Below the pieces are notes generated by a model that saw only the letters and a program-made list of their open reading frames with translations, did not search any database and was not told where the DNA came from. Of a stretch of 64,000 bases of DNA, positions 7,577-16,500 are shown piece by piece. Each line of letters opens with the position of its first letter. Position 1 is the stretch's first letter. A program made the position numbers and the translations under genes. Source of the stretch: UBA4416 sp964543545 (GTDB taxonomy: Bacteria; Bacteroidota; Bacteroidia; B-17B0; Aurantibacillaceae); the NCBI GenBank assembly GCA_964543545.1, contig CAZIYT010000001.1, positions 62,001-126,000 of the forward strand, written 5' to 3'.

Positions 7577-8473
7577 TTATTTCTTCTTTCCTTTTTTGTG
7601 TTTCTTTTTTTTCTTTTTGTCCGCTGTCACGACGTGTCCTGATGCCGAAGCGCTCTTTTTCTTCTTTCCTTCTTTCTCTTTCAGCTTCTTGTCCGGCTTC
7701 GGTGCGGCATCTTTCTTTTTCACCGGCTTGGCTTTTTTCGCCGGCTCAGCGCTTTTCTTCCCTGCCTTTGCAGGCTTTGCCGTTTTTGCCGCTTTTGCTT
7801 TGGTGGATAAGGCATTCAAGGCCACTTTTTCCGCCGTTGCTTTGGCTTCTTTTTTATTGCGAAGCTCAATGTTTTTCAGCTGTTCCTTATACTTCTTAAA
7901 CACCGGCTCACCCTCCACATGCACGTGAAACCACATTTCCCCGCTCTTGATCCGGTACAGGTTCATTTCGGCAATGCCGTATTTTTCAGCCAGCTTTTTG
8001 AAGGTCAGCTTACGCTTAGGATCCCATAATTCCTTTTTGAGTTGCAGGACTTTTTTCTCATTCAGCTTTTTGGCAGTAGCACCGCTGTGTACCTTACGGG
8101 CAATGGCTTCACGCACCAGGGGGCTTTTCTTATTGTGTTCGATCTGCTCCTGTTGCGTCACCCATTTGAGGTTGTCCGCTTCATTGTTGGCTTTATTGTG
8201 GTCGAGGTGGATCACATGATCGCATTTGGCATTTCGCTTTTTCAAAAAGGTTTCGGCCACCGCGTTGTGCACGAAGAGCGCTTTGGATTTCCCCTTACTG
8301 TTTACCGAGATCAACGGAAAGCCTCCATTCAAATGAGGTTTTAACAATAATTTGTCTTTAAGATCCTTGTCGTAAGATGCCAGGCGGCCCTGGTTGGAGA
8401 CCGCATAATTCCTGGTAGTTTTACCTTTCAGCGAGGCGATCTGCTTCCAGATTTCTTTACTCTGATTTGCCAT
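7577..8473 (-). CDS. HNH endonuclease-like protein with lysine-rich tail
   Basis: 298 residues in three parts. Residues 5-65 resemble a NUMOD4-type DNA-binding motif (YAVSNQGRLASY...KPHLNGGFPLISV). Residues 67-106 are an HNH-type nuclease fold (FVHNAVAETFL, DHVIHLDHNKANNEADNLKWVT). Residues 138-182 look like a small helix-turn-helix (KKLAEKYGIAEMNLYRIKSG). From about 209 to the end the sequence is almost only Lys, Ala, Pro and Glu, ending KKKKKKHKKGKKK, a disordered nucleic-acid-binding tail. No intron or mobile element is adjacent, so it does not look like an active homing enzyme. It is co-transcribed with the S66 peptidase. A chromosome-associated role is possible but unproven. Confidence 0.8.
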   Translation of the reverse strand: MANQSKEIWKQIASLKGKTTRNYAVSNQGRLASYDKDLKDKLLLKPHLNGGFPLISVNSKGKSKALFVHNAVAETFLKKRNAKCDHVIHLDHNKANNEADNLKWVTQQEQIEHNKKSPLVREAIARKVHSGATAKKLNEKKVLQLKKELWDPKRKLTFKKLAEKYGIAEMNLYRIKSGEMWFHVHVEGEPVFKKYKEQLKNIELRNKKEAKATAEKVALNALSTKAKAAKTAKPAKAGKKSAEPAKKAKPVKKKDAAPKPDKKLKEKEGKKKKSASASGHVVTADKKKKKKHKKGKKK

Positions 8474-8504
8474 AATTCCATTTAATGAAATAAAACTTAA
8501 ATGC

Positions 8505-8512
8505 TATCTTTA
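8505..8512 (+). promoter_or_regulatory. Possible -7 box of metG
   Basis: TATCTTTA matches 7 of 8 positions of TAnnTTTG and lies 39 bases before the metG ATG. No clear -33 element. Confidence 0.35.
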
Positions 8513-8551
8513 CACAATTTTACATCATTTTTTCTTCATTTAACCAGCAAT

Positions 8552-10594
8552 ATGTCAGCTACTTATAAACGAACACTTGTTACTTCTGCACTGCCTTACG
8601 CCAACGGCCCTTTACACATTGGGCACCTGGCAGGCTGTTACCTGCCTTCCGATATTTACGTGAGGTACAAAAGAAGCAAGGGGGAGGACGTATTATTCAT
8701 TTGCGGAAGCGATGAACATGGTGCGGCGATTCCTATCCGTGCCAAAATAGAAGGCACCACACCGAAAGAGATCGTGGATAAATACCATAAGATCATGGGC
8801 GATGCCTTCAAGGAATTCGGCATTTCCTTCGATGTGTATTCCCGCACTTCCAAACCAATACATCACGAAACCGCTTCCGATTTTTTTAAGGTGATGTATG
8901 ACAAAGGGGGGTTTACAGAAGAAGTGACCGAGCAGTATTACGACGAAGAGGCAAAACAGTTTCTTTCCGATCGCTTCATTACCGGAACCTGCCCGAATTG
9001 CGCCAATCCCAACGCCTATGGCGACCAGTGCGAAAAATGCGGCAGCACGCTCAATGCTACCGACCTGATCAATCCCAAGTCGACACTCAGCGGAAGCAAG
9101 CCGGTGTTGAAGCCTACCAAAAACTGGTTCCTGCCTTTGGATAAATTACAACCGAAGATCCAGGCCTACCTCGACCAGCATAAAGACTGGAAAGCGAATG
9201 TAACCGGCCAATGCAAAAGCTGGCTCGACAGCGGCGACGGTCTGCAGCCACGTGCCATGACGCGCGACCTCGACTGGGGCGTACCCGTTCCTGTGGAAGG
9301 CGCCGAAGGAAAAGTACTCTACGTATGGTTCGATGCGCCGATTGGTTATATTTCCGCTACCAAAGAGCTGAGACCAAACGATTGGGAGCTTTACTGGAAA
9401 GACAAGGAAACGCGCCTCATCCATTTTATCGGCAAGGATAATATTGTGTTCCATTGCATCATTTTCCCGGCCATGCTCATGGAGCACGGCGGATTTATTG
9501 TGCCGGACAATGTACCCGCCAATGAATTCATGAACCTGGAAGGCAATAAAATTTCCACCTCCAAAAACTGGGCGGTATGGCTGCATGAATACCTAATTGA
9601 TTTTAAGGACAGGCAAGACGATCTCCGTTATATGCTTTGTGCGAATGCACCGGAAACCAGAGACAACGATTTTACCTGGAAAGATTTTCAAACACGCACC
9701 GATAGCGAGCTGGTTTCTATACTTGGTAATTTTGTGAACCGCGTACTGGTGCTCACAAATAAAAATTACGATGGGATTGTTCCGGAGGCCAGCGAATATA
9801 CCAAAGGTGATCTGTTGATCCTGGAAGAGCTTCGTAAGTTTCCGGATGTCATTGCTGAGTCCATTGAGAAATTCCGTTTCCGGGAAGCCCTGACGGAAGT
9901 GATGAACCTGGCTCGCCTGGGTAATAAATACCTGGCGGATACAGAACCATGGAAACTCATTAAAACAGATGAGAAACGCGTTCGTACCATCATGAACATC
10001 GCTACACAGATCGCAGCGAATCTGGCAATTGTGTGTGAGCCATTCTTACCATTCACGAGTGAGAAGCTCTTCAAAATGCTGAACATTTCTCCGCTGAAAT
10101 GGGCCTATGCGAAGAACACCAATAACATTCACGCCGGTCATAAGATCAGTGAGCAAATTGAATATCTGTTTACAAAGTTCGAAGATGCCCAGATCCAGGC
10201 ACAGATCGACAAGCTGGAGCAAAGCAAGAAAAACAATATCACGATCACCATCCCGGAAAGCAAGCCCGAAACCAGCTTCGACGATTTCAGCAGGATGGAT
10301 ATCCGCACGGGTACTATTTTAGAAGCGGAGCGCGTTCCGAAAACAGACAAGCTCCTGAAGCTGAAAATTGATGTGGGCATCGATACGCGCACAGTAGTGA
10401 GCGGCATTGCCGAATGGTACAAGCCGGAAGACATCATCGGGCAGCGCGTGAGCGTGCTGGTAAACCTCGCGCCGCGCAAGATCAAAGGCATCGAAAGCCA
10501 GGGCATGATCCTGATGGCCTCCAACGCTTCCGGAGAATTAAGCTTTGTTAATTCCACCAAACCCGATTTCAATAATGGATCAGAAATTAAATAG
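8552..10594 (+). CDS. metG: Methionyl-tRNA synthetase
   Basis: 680 residues from the ATG at 8552. Charges both initiator and elongator tRNA-Met. The class I HIGH motif is in PYANGPLHIGHLAG (residues ~14-27), the zinc knuckle is CPNC...CEKCG (about residues 146-163), and the KMSKS loop is present in the form KISTSKNWAVWL. The anticodon-binding helical domain follows, then from about residue 575 the EMAP/Trbp111-type tRNA-binding OB fold (DFSRMDIRTGTILEAERVP ... GIESQGMILMAS). An upstream extension of 17 codons from 8501 looks non-coding. The stop overlaps the beginning of the next gene. Confidence 0.97.
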   Translation: MSATYKRTLVTSALPYANGPLHIGHLAGCYLPSDIYVRYKRSKGEDVLFICGSDEHGAAIPIRAKIEGTTPKEIVDKYHKIMGDAFKEFGISFDVYSRTSKPIHHETASDFFKVMYDKGGFTEEVTEQYYDEEAKQFLSDRFITGTCPNCANPNAYGDQCEKCGSTLNATDLINPKSTLSGSKPVLKPTKNWFLPLDKLQPKIQAYLDQHKDWKANVTGQCKSWLDSGDGLQPRAMTRDLDWGVPVPVEGAEGKVLYVWFDAPIGYISATKELRPNDWELYWKDKETRLIHFIGKDNIVFHCIIFPAMLMEHGGFIVPDNVPANEFMNLEGNKISTSKNWAVWLHEYLIDFKDRQDDLRYMLCANAPETRDNDFTWKDFQTRTDSELVSILGNFVNRVLVLTNKNYDGIVPEASEYTKGDLLILEELRKFPDVIAESIEKFRFREALTEVMNLARLGNKYLADTEPWKLIKTDEKRVRTIMNIATQIAANLAIVCEPFLPFTSEKLFKMLNISPLKWAYAKNTNNIHAGHKISEQIEYLFTKFEDAQIQAQIDKLEQSKKNNITITIPESKPETSFDDFSRMDIRTGTILEAERVPKTDKLLKLKIDVGIDTRTVVSGIAEWYKPEDIIGQRVSVLVNLAPRKIKGIESQGMILMASNASGELSFVNSTKPDFNNGSEIK

Positions 10595-11399
10595 GATGAT
10601 GTGTCAGCCTGAGCGAAGTCGAAGGCTTGCCTCTTTTTTTATACCTGAAAATTTAAGGATCAGCCTGCTTGCTCTGCTTGGCCTGCTGATCCTTCTTCCT
10701 TTCTCCTCCTTCTCCCAGGAAGAGCCCGAAGGCGTAAAGCCGCCGAAGTATAAGGATTACAACAACGACAGCACCTTCAAAAATTTTGCGCGTTACCGCG
10801 ATGATGTGGCCAAAGCGCAGGTGAATGCGCTGAAGAACGGCGGTGCTTTGCTCGTACGTTTAAAAACAAATGCGAATACCATCAGCAAGCTGAAAGCTGC
10901 CGGCAAGGCCGATCTCGCCACACAGATCGAGCGGGAAACCTTCCTCGACAATAAGATGATCATGAGGGCTTATGTACAGAACTTCAAATTTTGCCCGGTG
11001 TATTTCTTTTACTCCAATGTATCCGATTCGGTCAAGCATAAGCAGCTCGAGGGTATTTTTCTCGACACCAACCTGGTTGTAAATGCCGGGATTGTCTGCC
11101 AGGCCTCCTTCTACCTCATTGCCGAGCAGGGAACACTCTACAGCTCTTCCCTTGGCCTGCTCACGGAATCGGAAGCAGTCAAAGCCCAGGAGCGCGGAAC
11201 AGGCTTCAAGGATTTTGCCATCATCGTGAAAAACCGCTACTACATTCAGCTTCACGAGCCTTTTCCTTATTACCAGAAAGGCTACAAAGTCAAGCTGTTT
11301 TCGCAGTACGTGAAAAAATTCAATGACAAGCTGCAGAGCTTCTACAGCAAGAACGCGGGCTATACCCCCAACTCAACCATTCAGCAATACGTGTATTAG
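10575..11399 (+). CDS. Conserved secreted or membrane-anchored protein
   Basis: About 274 residues depending on start. ATGs at 10575, 10596 and 10599 are all possible; the first overlaps the end of metG by 20 bases and the others follow the metG stop directly. A hydrophobic signal (LRISLLALLGLLILLPFSSFS) precedes the mature part. The body contains a long helix (FARYRDDVAKAQVNALKNGGALLVRLKTN), FCPVYFFYSNVSDSVKH and KDFAIIVKNRYYIQL. I recognise no named family. The segment CQPERSRR before the signal is the translation of a dispersed DNA repeat (10602-10625), so the true N-terminus may be shorter. Confidence 0.75.
   Translation: MDQKLNRMMCQPERSRRLASFFIPENLRISLLALLGLLILLPFSSFSQEEPEGVKPPKYKDYNNDSTFKNFARYRDDVAKAQVNALKNGGALLVRLKTNANTISKLKAAGKADLATQIERETFLDNKMIMRAYVQNFKFCPVYFFYSNVSDSVKHKQLEGIFLDTNLVVNAGIVCQASFYLIAEQGTLYSSSLGLLTESEAVKAQERGTGFKDFAIIVKNRYYIQLHEPFPYYQKGYKVKLFSQYVKKFNDKLQSFYSKNAGYTPNSTIQQYVY
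10602..10625 (+). repeat. Dispersed repeat of the TGTCAnCCTGAGCGAAGTCGAAGG type
   Basis: The sequence GTCAGCCTGAGCGAAGTCGA followed by AGG matches a short motif I know to be widespread between genes of many bacteria. Here it lies directly after the metG stop and inside the apparent 5' end of the next gene. Confidence 0.6.
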
Positions 11400-11447
11400 A
11401 ATTAATAGCCATTATGGCCTTTACTTTCTTTTAGAAGTAGATTAATT

Positions 11448-11553
11448 TTTGGGCGCCCGTCACGACGTGTCGTGAGGTCGTCGCTACTCGCTCTTTGTTT
11501 GCCCTGCGGGACAAACAAAGGAGCTCAAACAGGCCGCTCCGCCCCTGGCGCAG
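11448..11553 (+). repeat. Modular intergenic repeat, copy 2
   Basis: Head TTTGGGCGCCCG, then the perfect palindrome TCACGACGTGTCGTGA, then a different core hairpin (CTTTGTTTGCCC with GGGACAAACAAAG) and the same tail CCCCTGGCGCAG as copy 1. The core differs completely from copies 1 and 3 while both ends are kept. It fills most of the 282-bp gap. The rest of the gap shows nothing. Confidence 0.85.
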
Positions 11554-11681
11554 TGTTCACCACATTTATACATGCTCTGTACACGTTGATGTATTTGCCT
11601 CAATTGTAAGCCTCCTCTTACAAAAATTGCCCGGAATATAATATCCCGGGCAATCCGTATGATCTATTTTAAAATAGCTGG

Positions 11682-12341
11682 TTAAAACTCGGCGATCACC
11701 GATTGCGAGCCTTTCACCACATCGCCGATCTTCACTTTGAGCTTTGCATCCAAAGGAAGATACAAATCAACGCGTGATCCGAATTTGATAAAGCCCATCT
11801 CACCGCATTGCGTGGCCTTGTCGCCCACTTTGCTGTACATCACGATGCGGCGTGCCAAAGCACCTGCCACCTGCCTGAATAAAATGGATTTACCGTTAGT
11901 CGCATGTTTCACCACTATGCTCGTACGCTCATTTTCCGTGCTGGCTTTCGGCAGCGACGCTACCATGAACTTTCCTTCGAAATGCTTTGCATGAACCACT
12001 TCCCCGCTAATCGGGTAGCGGTTGACATGCACATTGATCGGCGACATAAAAATAGACACCTGGATGCGCTTGTCCTTAAAATATTCGGATTCTTCGGTCT
12101 CTTCGATCACCACCACTTTGCCGTCGGCCGGTGCAATGATCTGGTTCTCGCCAAGCGTATGCTCGCGCGTCGGATGGCGGAAAAACTGGATCACCACGAT
12201 AAGCAGGAATGCCGATAAGACATAGGAAAAATAGTGGGCAACAGGATAAGGCGATAATAATAAACGGGAGGTAATGATCAGAATAGCGCTGAATATAATA
12301 GCTACCAGCAACGTGGGAATACCTTCTTTATGGAATTTCAT
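11682..12341 (-). CDS. psd: Phosphatidylserine decarboxylase family proenzyme
   Basis: 219 residues from the ATG at 12341. Converts phosphatidylserine to phosphatidylethanolamine at the inner membrane. Two hydrophobic segments at the N-terminus (LLVAIIFSAILIITSRLLL and HYFSYVLSAFLLIVVIQFF) anchor it. The core has APADGKVVVIEE, FMSPINVHVNRYPISG and, near the C-terminus, IKFGSRVDLYLP, where cleavage before the Ser of GS creates the pyruvoyl group. The short length and this motif fit the small archaeal-type branch common in Bacteroidota. A frame extension upstream to 12404 is unlikely. No phosphatidylserine synthase gene is adjacent. Confidence 0.93.
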   Translation of the reverse strand: MKFHKEGIPTLLVAIIFSAILIITSRLLLSPYPVAHYFSYVLSAFLLIVVIQFFRHPTREHTLGENQIIAPADGKVVVIEETEESEYFKDKRIQVSIFMSPINVHVNRYPISGEVVHAKHFEGKFMVASLPKASTENERTSIVVKHATNGKSILFRQVAGALARRIVMYSKVGDKATQCGEMGFIKFGSRVDLYLPLDAKLKVKIGDVVKGSQSVIAEF

Positions 12342-12472
12342 AGAATGTCTTGAATTTTTAACAAAAATAAGATTTAATTGGGATTTACGATCAAAGTTCG
12401 ACACGAAGATCGCTCAAACCCTTCATGTGTAACATAGATATGATGCCTGCCTTTGCACGGGTAATATTTTAT

Positions 12473-12612
12473 GGGCGCCCGGGCGGGCCATTCCGGCTTG
12501 CACACAACCTCGCTCAAAAGCCTACCAGGCTTTTGCCGTGCTTCGCTGCGGTTTTTTTGGCGATAAAAGAGGCATCGCCAAAAAGAACTACCCCTTCATG
12601 TCCCTGGCGCAG
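12473..12612 (+). repeat. Modular intergenic repeat, copy 3
   Basis: GGGCGCCCGGGCGGGCC head, an extra segment with an AAAAGCC-TACCA-GGCTTTT hairpin in place of the TCACGA hairpin, then the same GGCGAT...ATCGCC core hairpin as copy 1 and the tail CATGTCCCTGGCGCAG. It fills the gap between psd and the PorP/SprF gene. Confidence 0.85.
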
Positions 12613-12636
12613 AATTAACCCTTTTCATTTGTGTGC

Positions 12637-13563
12637 TTATAACTGCGATTGCGAATCATCCGGCCAGTGCTTGCTTTGCGCTTTGGAAAAACGCAGACCC
12701 AGCATGAGCTCGTGTGTGCCCGTGGAATAACGTTTGAGGTTGGTAGTCGTAAAATCGTAGGAATAGCCGATCATCAGGTAATTCTTATACAGGAAGCCAA
12801 CGAGCGCCGTCACCGCATCATTGTGCCTGTAAGCAGCGCCGAGCCAGATCTGGTCTTGGTAGATCAGTCGCAGGCCTCCGTCAAATTTCACCGGGGCAGG
12901 CTTGGCATATTTCACCATAATGGAAGGCTCGAGCTTGAAATCATCACCCATCTTAAATTTATAGGCACCGTTGATCAAAAAGTGAGTGACCAGCGTTCCC
13001 TTGTTATCACCGTTTTTGTACAGGCGGATCGGGCTCTGGTACAATTGCGGCGCGCTGAAGCCCAGGTACCAGGTTTCATTGTGCACATAAAGTCCGGCAC
13101 CAAAATCAGGAACCGTTTTCGTTTGATACTGGATCAGTAAATTATTGTCGCCTTCATCGTGCAGGATGAGCTTATGCCCATCGATGCCCCACTGCTGGAT
13201 CCCCGCGCTCAAGCCCAATGACAAGCGGGTTTTCTGCGTCAGCTTGATATGATAGGCATAGGCCATGCTGATCCCGATCCGTCGTGTGGGCCCTACAATA
13301 TCCGTGTAGATATGCGTCCCGATCCCCATGTTACGCTTTTTCAGGGGCGCACTGAGAGTGAGCATGTAGGTCCGCGGCGCATCGGTAATCCCGATCCACT
13401 GGTAGCGGTTGTTGGAGCGCACATCCGTATAGGTGTCCTTCCCCGCAACAGCCGGGTTAATCGCCATCTCGTTGAGCATGTACTGTGTGTACTGCGGCAA
13501 TTGCTGGGCGTAAGCACCGCTCACACAGATCAACGCCATTAATAAGTATCTAATTCTTTTCAT
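12637..13563 (-). CDS. PorP/SprF family type IX secretion outer-membrane protein
   Basis: 308 residues with signal peptide (to about residue 19, AYAQ). The opening QQLPQYTQYMLNEMAINPAVAG is the hallmark of the PorP/SprF family, and the rest is a run of amphipathic beta strands with YRHNDAVTALVGFLYKNYLMIGYSYDF typical of the C-terminal barrel part. Family members bind the peripheral PorK/PorN ring or the long adhesin encoded beside them and are needed to secrete or attach it. It begins only 5 bases after the stop of the giant SprB-like gene, so the two form an operon, as sprB and sprF do in Flavobacterium. Confidence 0.93.
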   Translation of the reverse strand: MKRIRYLLMALICVSGAYAQQLPQYTQYMLNEMAINPAVAGKDTYTDVRSNNRYQWIGITDAPRTYMLTLSAPLKKRNMGIGTHIYTDIVGPTRRIGISMAYAYHIKLTQKTRLSLGLSAGIQQWGIDGHKLILHDEGDNNLLIQYQTKTVPDFGAGLYVHNETWYLGFSAPQLYQSPIRLYKNGDNKGTLVTHFLINGAYKFKMGDDFKLEPSIMVKYAKPAPVKFDGGLRLIYQDQIWLGAAYRHNDAVTALVGFLYKNYLMIGYSYDFTTTNLKRYSTGTHELMLGLRFSKAQSKHWPDDSQSQL

Positions 13564-13568
13564 CTCTT

Positions 13569-16500
13569 CTATCTGAATATGGTTAACGGTCCTGTATAAG
13601 CGTCAGGGTATGACGGATGGTTCAGCTTGATCACGTAATAATAAGTTCCTACAGGCAGGTTCTGCCCTTTATACTGCCCGTTGAAAGGAACAGGATATCC
13701 TTTGGAGTAGAACAACAATTCACCCCAGCGGTTATACACTTCCACTTCATTGTTCGGGAACAGGTAGATCATGTCGAGCTGCCATACATCGTTCTTGCCA
13801 TCGCCGTTCGGCGAGAAGCCGTTCGGGATTTTGATCTCGGGATACACATACACCATAACCGTATCCGAATTCGTACAGCCGTTCACGTCGGTAATGGTTA
13901 CCGTATAAATGGTGGTGATGGTAGTAGACGTTACCGGGTTGGAAATAGTTGGATTGTCAAGTCCTGAGACCGGTGTCCAGGTAAAGGTGCTTCCCGCGTT
14001 TGCGGTTGGGCTTCCGCCGATGGTAGCTGTCGAGAAAATCGGCATGTCCACATAAGGCCCCGCATCCACAAAAGGCAATGGATTAGACGTGACGACAATC
14101 GTATCGCTATCGGTACAAGCGCCGTTCACCGCTATCAGCACATACGTGCTCGTTCCTATAGCCGGTGTTACCGTTGTGATCAATGTATTTGAGATCACTG
14201 TGCCGGCAGGCAATTCAATCCATTGATAGCTGGTGCCATTGCTGGAGTTAGAGCCATTGAGCTGCAGGGTTCCGTTCTGGCAGAACGTTGTGTCATTGCC
14301 GGCAATCGCAATAACAGTCACTGCAGGGTTAAGGGTAAATACCGTATCGATGATACAGCCGGTGCCACCACCATCAATCACGGTGAGCGTATACGTACCG
14401 GCAAGCACATTATTCAGGTCCTGCGTGGTTTGCCCACCGGTAGTCCAGCTGTACGTATAAACCGGAGTACCACCAGAAACCGTTACATCAATTGCACCGT
14501 CGGCGCTGTTATTACAGCTCGCCTGCGTCACCGTTCCCGTCATCACCAGGGCCGGCGGATTTGCCAGGGAATAGCTTTTGGTGGCGGAGCAACCATTCTG
14601 ATCGGTCACATTGATCGTATAATTTCCGGCGCATAAGCTGTTCGTTGTCGCGCCGTTCACAGGACCCGGAGTCCAGGTAAATACATACGGCAAAGTACCG
14701 CCGATAGGAATTGCCGTGAGTGATCCATTGCAATCATTATGGCATTTCGGACTATCCGAATCAGGAGCGCTGAAGATGATCGGCGACACAGCGCTTAAGG
14801 AGAAGTTCTGCACCGCTTTACAGCCTGCCATATCCGTCACCTCTACCGAGTAAGCCCCTGCACAGAGGTTGCTGATGGTTGGCGTTGTGGCGCTGTTCGA
14901 CCACAGGATAGAATAAGCAGGCGTACCGCCGCTGATCGCAATGGCAATATTACCGTTGCAGGTAGCGCCGCAGCTGATGTCTCTTTTCGTAAATGTAATG
15001 GCAGGACCGTTAACAGAGCCTATCGAGAAGACCTGCATTTTGGAACATCCTGCTCCATCCGTTACCGTCAGCGTATAATTGCCCGGAGCCAGGCCCGTCA
15101 CGCTTGGGGTGTTTGGCCCGTGAGACCATGAATAGGTATAAGTACCGGTACCGCCCAGGACATTCACCGTCACCGATCCGGTGCTCGATGTACAGGACGA
15201 TTGTGTGACCTGTGAAATAAAGAACAGTGAAGAAACCGGCGTGATCACCACACTGGCCGTTCTCGAACAACCGTTGGCATCCGTCATATTACAATAATAA
15301 GTTCCGGCACATAAGCCGCTTTGCGTTTGCGATGACGAATTATTATGCACCCAGTTATAGGTAATCGGCAGGACGCCGCCTACAGCCGTTACTGTCACAC
15401 TTCCGTCGCATACGCCGGCACAGCTGATATTGCTTTGCGTCACCGAGTGGCTCGTGATACCCGAACTGCTGTTGATGACAACATTCGTGTTGGAGATACA
15501 ACCGTTACCATCGGTGATCTTCACCATGTATACACCCGCACATAAGCTCGAAACGTTATTCCCGGTTTGGTTGTTGCTCCATACCAGGGAATAGGTAGGC
15601 GTTCCGCCGGTTGGCGTGACCGTTGCCGAGCCATTGCACAAATCGCAGCCTGGCTGAGTAATGCTTGGTGTAAAAGTTACCGGTGTCGGAGAGCTGATCG
15701 TTGCAGGCAACACGCTGAAGCACCCGTTTGCATCGGTGATCGTCACGGAATAAGAGCCGTTACATAAGCCAACCGCCTGGATATTGGATTGTCCTAAGGG
15801 ATCAGACCAATGAAACGTATAGGGAGGCAAGCCGCCGGCTACGCTTGTCGCCAGCGCCGTTCCTACACAATTCTGAGGGCAGGTATTGTTGGTTACAAAG
15901 GTAGAGCTGGTAATGGTTGTGAGCGCAGGCAGATTGTAATTGGCCGTGAAGGTACAGTTCTTACTGTCCCTGATCGTGACCGAATAATTTCCCGGGCAAA
16001 GATTCGTCACACTCGATGTGGTTGCCGCATTGCTCCAGGTATACGTATATCCGCCGTTGCCGCCGCTCGGGTTCAGGGCGATGGCCCCGTTACAATTACC
16101 GAAACATGCCGAGCTGTTCAGCACTTCGTTATCATCGATCAGCTGTGGCTGGTTAATCGTCACCGGCTGAAACAGGACGCAGTTATTGGCATCCACGATC
16201 TGCGCCGTATAGCTTCCCTGGCAGAGGTTGCTCACCAAAGTACCTGTCGCCACAGGATTGACCCATGACACAGAATAAGGTGTTGTTCCTCCTACGATGT
16301 TTGACACGGAAGCAGCGCCGTTGCATTGGCTGTTGCAGGCAACATCCGTAAAGCTCATGGTAGCTGAGGAAGGCCCGTTGGAATTACTTAATGGAATGGT
16401 AACGGTGATCGTACAGGCGCTGGCATCGGAAACCACCACTGTATATACGCCGGCACTAAGGCCTGTTACAACCGTAAAGGTCGATTGCGCGGCTGGTACA

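Noticed and set aside
7533..7928. Plus-strand Phe/Ser-rich frame opposite the HNH gene
   Set aside because: Shadow of the lysine-rich tail on the other strand.
7577..8473. Considered as an active homing endonuclease within an intron or intein
   Set aside because: No interrupted host gene or intron boundary is visible; neighbours are intact.
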